A DNA stretch of 64,000 nt. Source: Cardinalis cardinalis. Taxonomy: Eukaryota > Chordata > Aves > Passeriformes > Cardinalidae. The notes beneath the pieces were generated by a model that was given only the letters and a program-made list of their open reading frames with translations, searched no databases and was not told where the DNA came from. Shown here piece by piece: positions 61,428 through 64,000 of the stretch. The stretch's first letter is position 1, and each line of letters starts with the position of its first letter. A program made the translations under genes and the position numbers. The stretch covers positions 3,763,258 to 3,827,257 of the forward strand of contig JACDOX010000007.1 of the NCBI GenBank assembly GCA_014549065.1, written 5' to 3'.

Positions 61428-63864
61428 TGTTTATTAAGAGGGGCAGGAGAGAGAAGTTGCTTTTTTCAGAAAGTGAATAATGCCATCGTTGATTTAATTA
61501 GCAAATTCTAGATGTGCTGACAAAGGAAATTTTCTTGGGAGATGCACTGTGTTGTGTCAGTGGTCTAAATGAATAGGCTGAGCTGAGTTCGTGGTAATAA
61601 CAGATGAACAACACAACTCACCAAACCTCAAACAGTGCATAAATCAATTTGCTGGGAATTAACCACTTGCTTTAAAATTAGGGGTTACTTGACAGGGTTT
61701 CAGTGATTAGGTTGTCAGGGACCTGTATTTCTAGCTGGGATTTATCTTTCATGATATAAGTACATCCCCTTACAGGCAACCGAGTGAGTAGGGGTAGCAA
61801 TCCAATGCACCAGGCTAGTTAGGCAGCACGGCTTTATTCTTTGTAAGTACCAGGAGGCATTTGGAGGTGGACAAAGGAGGGCAGAACAGGGACACTTATC
61901 AAAAAGAAAATGTGCTGGCTTTGTGAACTACTAATAATGCCCAGGATATTAGTAGGAGAACTGTGAATGAGGGGAAGCATTTCAGAATCCCTGCACATCA
62001 CATGGCCCTTCTGTGCAATAAGGAGCTTAACAGTTTGTTAAATGAGATGCCGAAAAATGTTCAATTATACAGAGAAATTAATGAAAAGCAGTAAGCCATT
62101 TGGAGGTCACTTCATCTTCTGAAAGTTGAACATTCCTGTAGTACACACAGCCAGGGCCACCATTTTTATGATTAAACTTATATTCCTATATACTTCAAAC
62201 AATGGCAGATGGTAGACAGAGCAGTGAGATTAGGTACATATGGTAAAAGCGGGGGCAGGGGGGGAGGTATGGGACAGATGAAGCAAAGGATCACAGGCTC
62301 TGATGGACAAATCAGAATGCAAAAGATCAAAAAAACCTTCCTAGAAATTGGCCCAGGAAATACCAGGTGTCATCTGTCAGGTCTTTTATTGCAGCATTCC
62401 TGCCTTATTTTACTTAGACTGTGGGAAATGTCCATCCCCCTCACTCTCCTTTTACTGATGATGTCTTTCACTGCTCAGGTACACTTATTTTCAGATGGGT
62501 TTTCTGATTATTTTTCAAACAGCATTGCAGAATGATTATCCAAGCAGTTCCAGCAGTGCATTCCAGTTAGCATGNTCTCCTTTTGCGTTGGTTCACAGCT
62601 TGAATCCCCCTTATGGCAATGGCTCCCAAGTAACCCTTCTTTCTCTTTGGCTCTATCTCATGAGATGTACCAAAGGGAATACCATACATATATCCTCTAT
62701 TCAATTTCTGATGGAACCAGGAGTCTAAAACCAGGAATAAAGTTGTAGTGTCTGCTGTTGCACTGCAGAACCCTGGCCTTAGGGGGAAATGTGGGAAATG
62801 GAAAGATAGAAACTTCCACAGTCTGCAAAATAAAAGCTGGCAAGCTCAAAAGCAGTTAATGCAAGGTTTTTTAAAGCAGTAGATTGCCACTTGCTTAACA
62901 TTACCANAAATATGGCTGGTAAACACGGGTGCCTTCTTTAGAGCTCCCTTGTCCATCCTGTCATGGAGGAAAGTGTTTTTCTTCTTCAGTTTTTTCCTTC
63001 TCTTTTNCTTCCTTTCAGTTCTCTGCCTTGCACCAAGCAAATTTGACCATTTGAGTATTTAGCTATGCCTTAGCATTCTTTCTTCTGCTGGAGCTTCTTG
63101 TCCCCTCCTCTGCATCTACTTTCTCATTTTCCCTGTCCATAGCTTCTGTCTTACTGTGAGGCCTTTCTCATTCCCACTCCCTTCTCACGTGCTGTATGAG
63201 TTTCTGCTTTATTTAACATTTCCTGCTGTTTCTCTTTGATCACCTTTGAGAACNCAGTAATTACTTCTAGGCTTTCTGGTCCCTGGATGTTGTACATGCC
63301 TTGATCTCTCACTTCTGCCCTTTCATTTGCAGTAACTCATTCTTGGCTGAGTTGGAGGCATTCGTTTGCAGTCACTCGTTTACCTTCATTTGAACTCGGA
63401 GTCCCAGAGCTCTCAGATCAAGCTCGCTGTGCAGGCAGCATAGGCAATCCCAAAATCATCCAGGCGCTCAAACATACATCTCTTCTGTGTGTTTAACATC
63501 CAAAATGCAACAGTGTACTCAATGACTGCCTTCCTAGTGGTGATTACTACCTCAACCCTATGAAAAGTTCCTGAAGTCCCAGATGGAGTCTGAAATAGGT
63601 GTTCCTGTGGATACCAAAGCCTACCCAGATGAACCAATTGTTCATCTGCAATATTTCTCATAGCCCCTGTATAAATTTATCTTCCCATGCGGAGCAGGGA
63701 GAAATCTACTGGCAGGCTGAATGAAGTAGTGGTTACTACAATGAAAGTGGTAAAATCTCCTGGTGAAGCCAGTTGGCACAATCAGGGTCATAAAATCACA
63801 ACCTTTAAAATCATCCTGAGAATGGATACATTCTGTACTGCTTTCTGTCCTCGTTATGATCTCT

Positions 63865-63947
63865 GTCACAAGAACAAGTTATCCCTGAATTTCAGTGTCT
63901 GAGATGCTGTCTTCTCATTTTCATCAAATAATCCCTGTTCTTGTGAC
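63865..63947. repeat. 11-bp perfect inverted repeat
   Basis: GTCACAAGAAC (63865-63875) is the exact reverse complement of GTTCTTGTGAC (63937-63947), 61 bases apart. The word ATCCCTG also recurs as a direct repeat (63881 and 63931). No element ends are recognisable. Confidence 0.6.
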
Positions 63948-64000
63948 AAAAGATTGTAAGTAACAGGAACAAAAATGGCCCCAAATGAAGCCATTCTCAT

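Larger units (their letters stand above)
60061..64000. other. Intergenic to the right edge, no gene seen
   Basis: Non-coding, with an exact 15-bp tandem duplication (60688-60717), an 11-bp-stem hairpin (61402-61427) and an 11-bp inverted repeat at 63.9 kb. The segment 61440-62140 is AT-rich and unique and may contain further conserved elements. Open frames are short and without domains. Confidence 0.5.

Noticed and set aside
1..64000. Searched by eye for CRISPR arrays, rRNA, tRNA, and retroviral or other viral genes
   Set aside because: No regularly spaced repeats, conserved RNA cores, long terminal repeats or recognisable viral protein motifs were seen.

Overview
This window reads as vertebrate, almost certainly avian, nuclear DNA. 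Two observations support this. One long open reading frame is the main coding exon of the zinc-finger homeobox gene TSHZ1 (teashirt family). The few recognisable interspersed repeats are fragments of CR1, the dominant LINE of birds and reptiles, the best of them at about 37.8-38.2 kb. There are no bacterial-style operons, CRISPR arrays, rRNAs or recognisable viral genes. Isolated single N characters are scattered through the sequence and look like masked ambiguous (possibly heterozygous) positions in a draft assembly.

Layout. 1-6031: 3' part of TSHZ1 intron 1; the first coding exon lies off the left edge. 6032-9216: TSHZ1 exon 2 on the + strand, carrying about 1,060 of an expected roughly 1,075 residues (acidic N-terminal region, three teashirt-type zinc fingers, a CtBP-type PIDLT motif, an atypical homeodomain, two C-terminal C2H2 fingers). 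9217 to about 10.36 or 10.6 kb: 3' UTR with several AATAAA signals. From about 10.6 kb to 64 kb there is no supportable protein-coding gene. Every other open frame is short, lacks a recognisable domain, and several begin only at non-ATG codons.

The 53 kb 3' flank contains few repeats: four CR1 fragments of varying certainty plus simple-sequence tracts. It includes several AT-rich blocks with clustered homeodomain, SOX, POU, TCF and RUNX-like core words. TSHZ1 is a developmental regulator and genes of this type often sit beside gene deserts with long-range enhancers, so conserved non-coding elements are the most plausible functional content here. No alignment could be run, so those calls are low confidence and marked as inference.

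I found no convincing new multi-gene system. The best leads are: a consensus 5' splice site immediately after the TSHZ1 stop codon; loss of the Met codon used as the start of a short human TSHZ1 isoform; a Thr/Ser/Asn coding repeat with two ambiguous bases; paired identical motif words in the desert (12-mers 20 bp apart at 27.0 kb, 9-mers 79 bp apart at 34.4 kb); and several short perfect inverted repeats.
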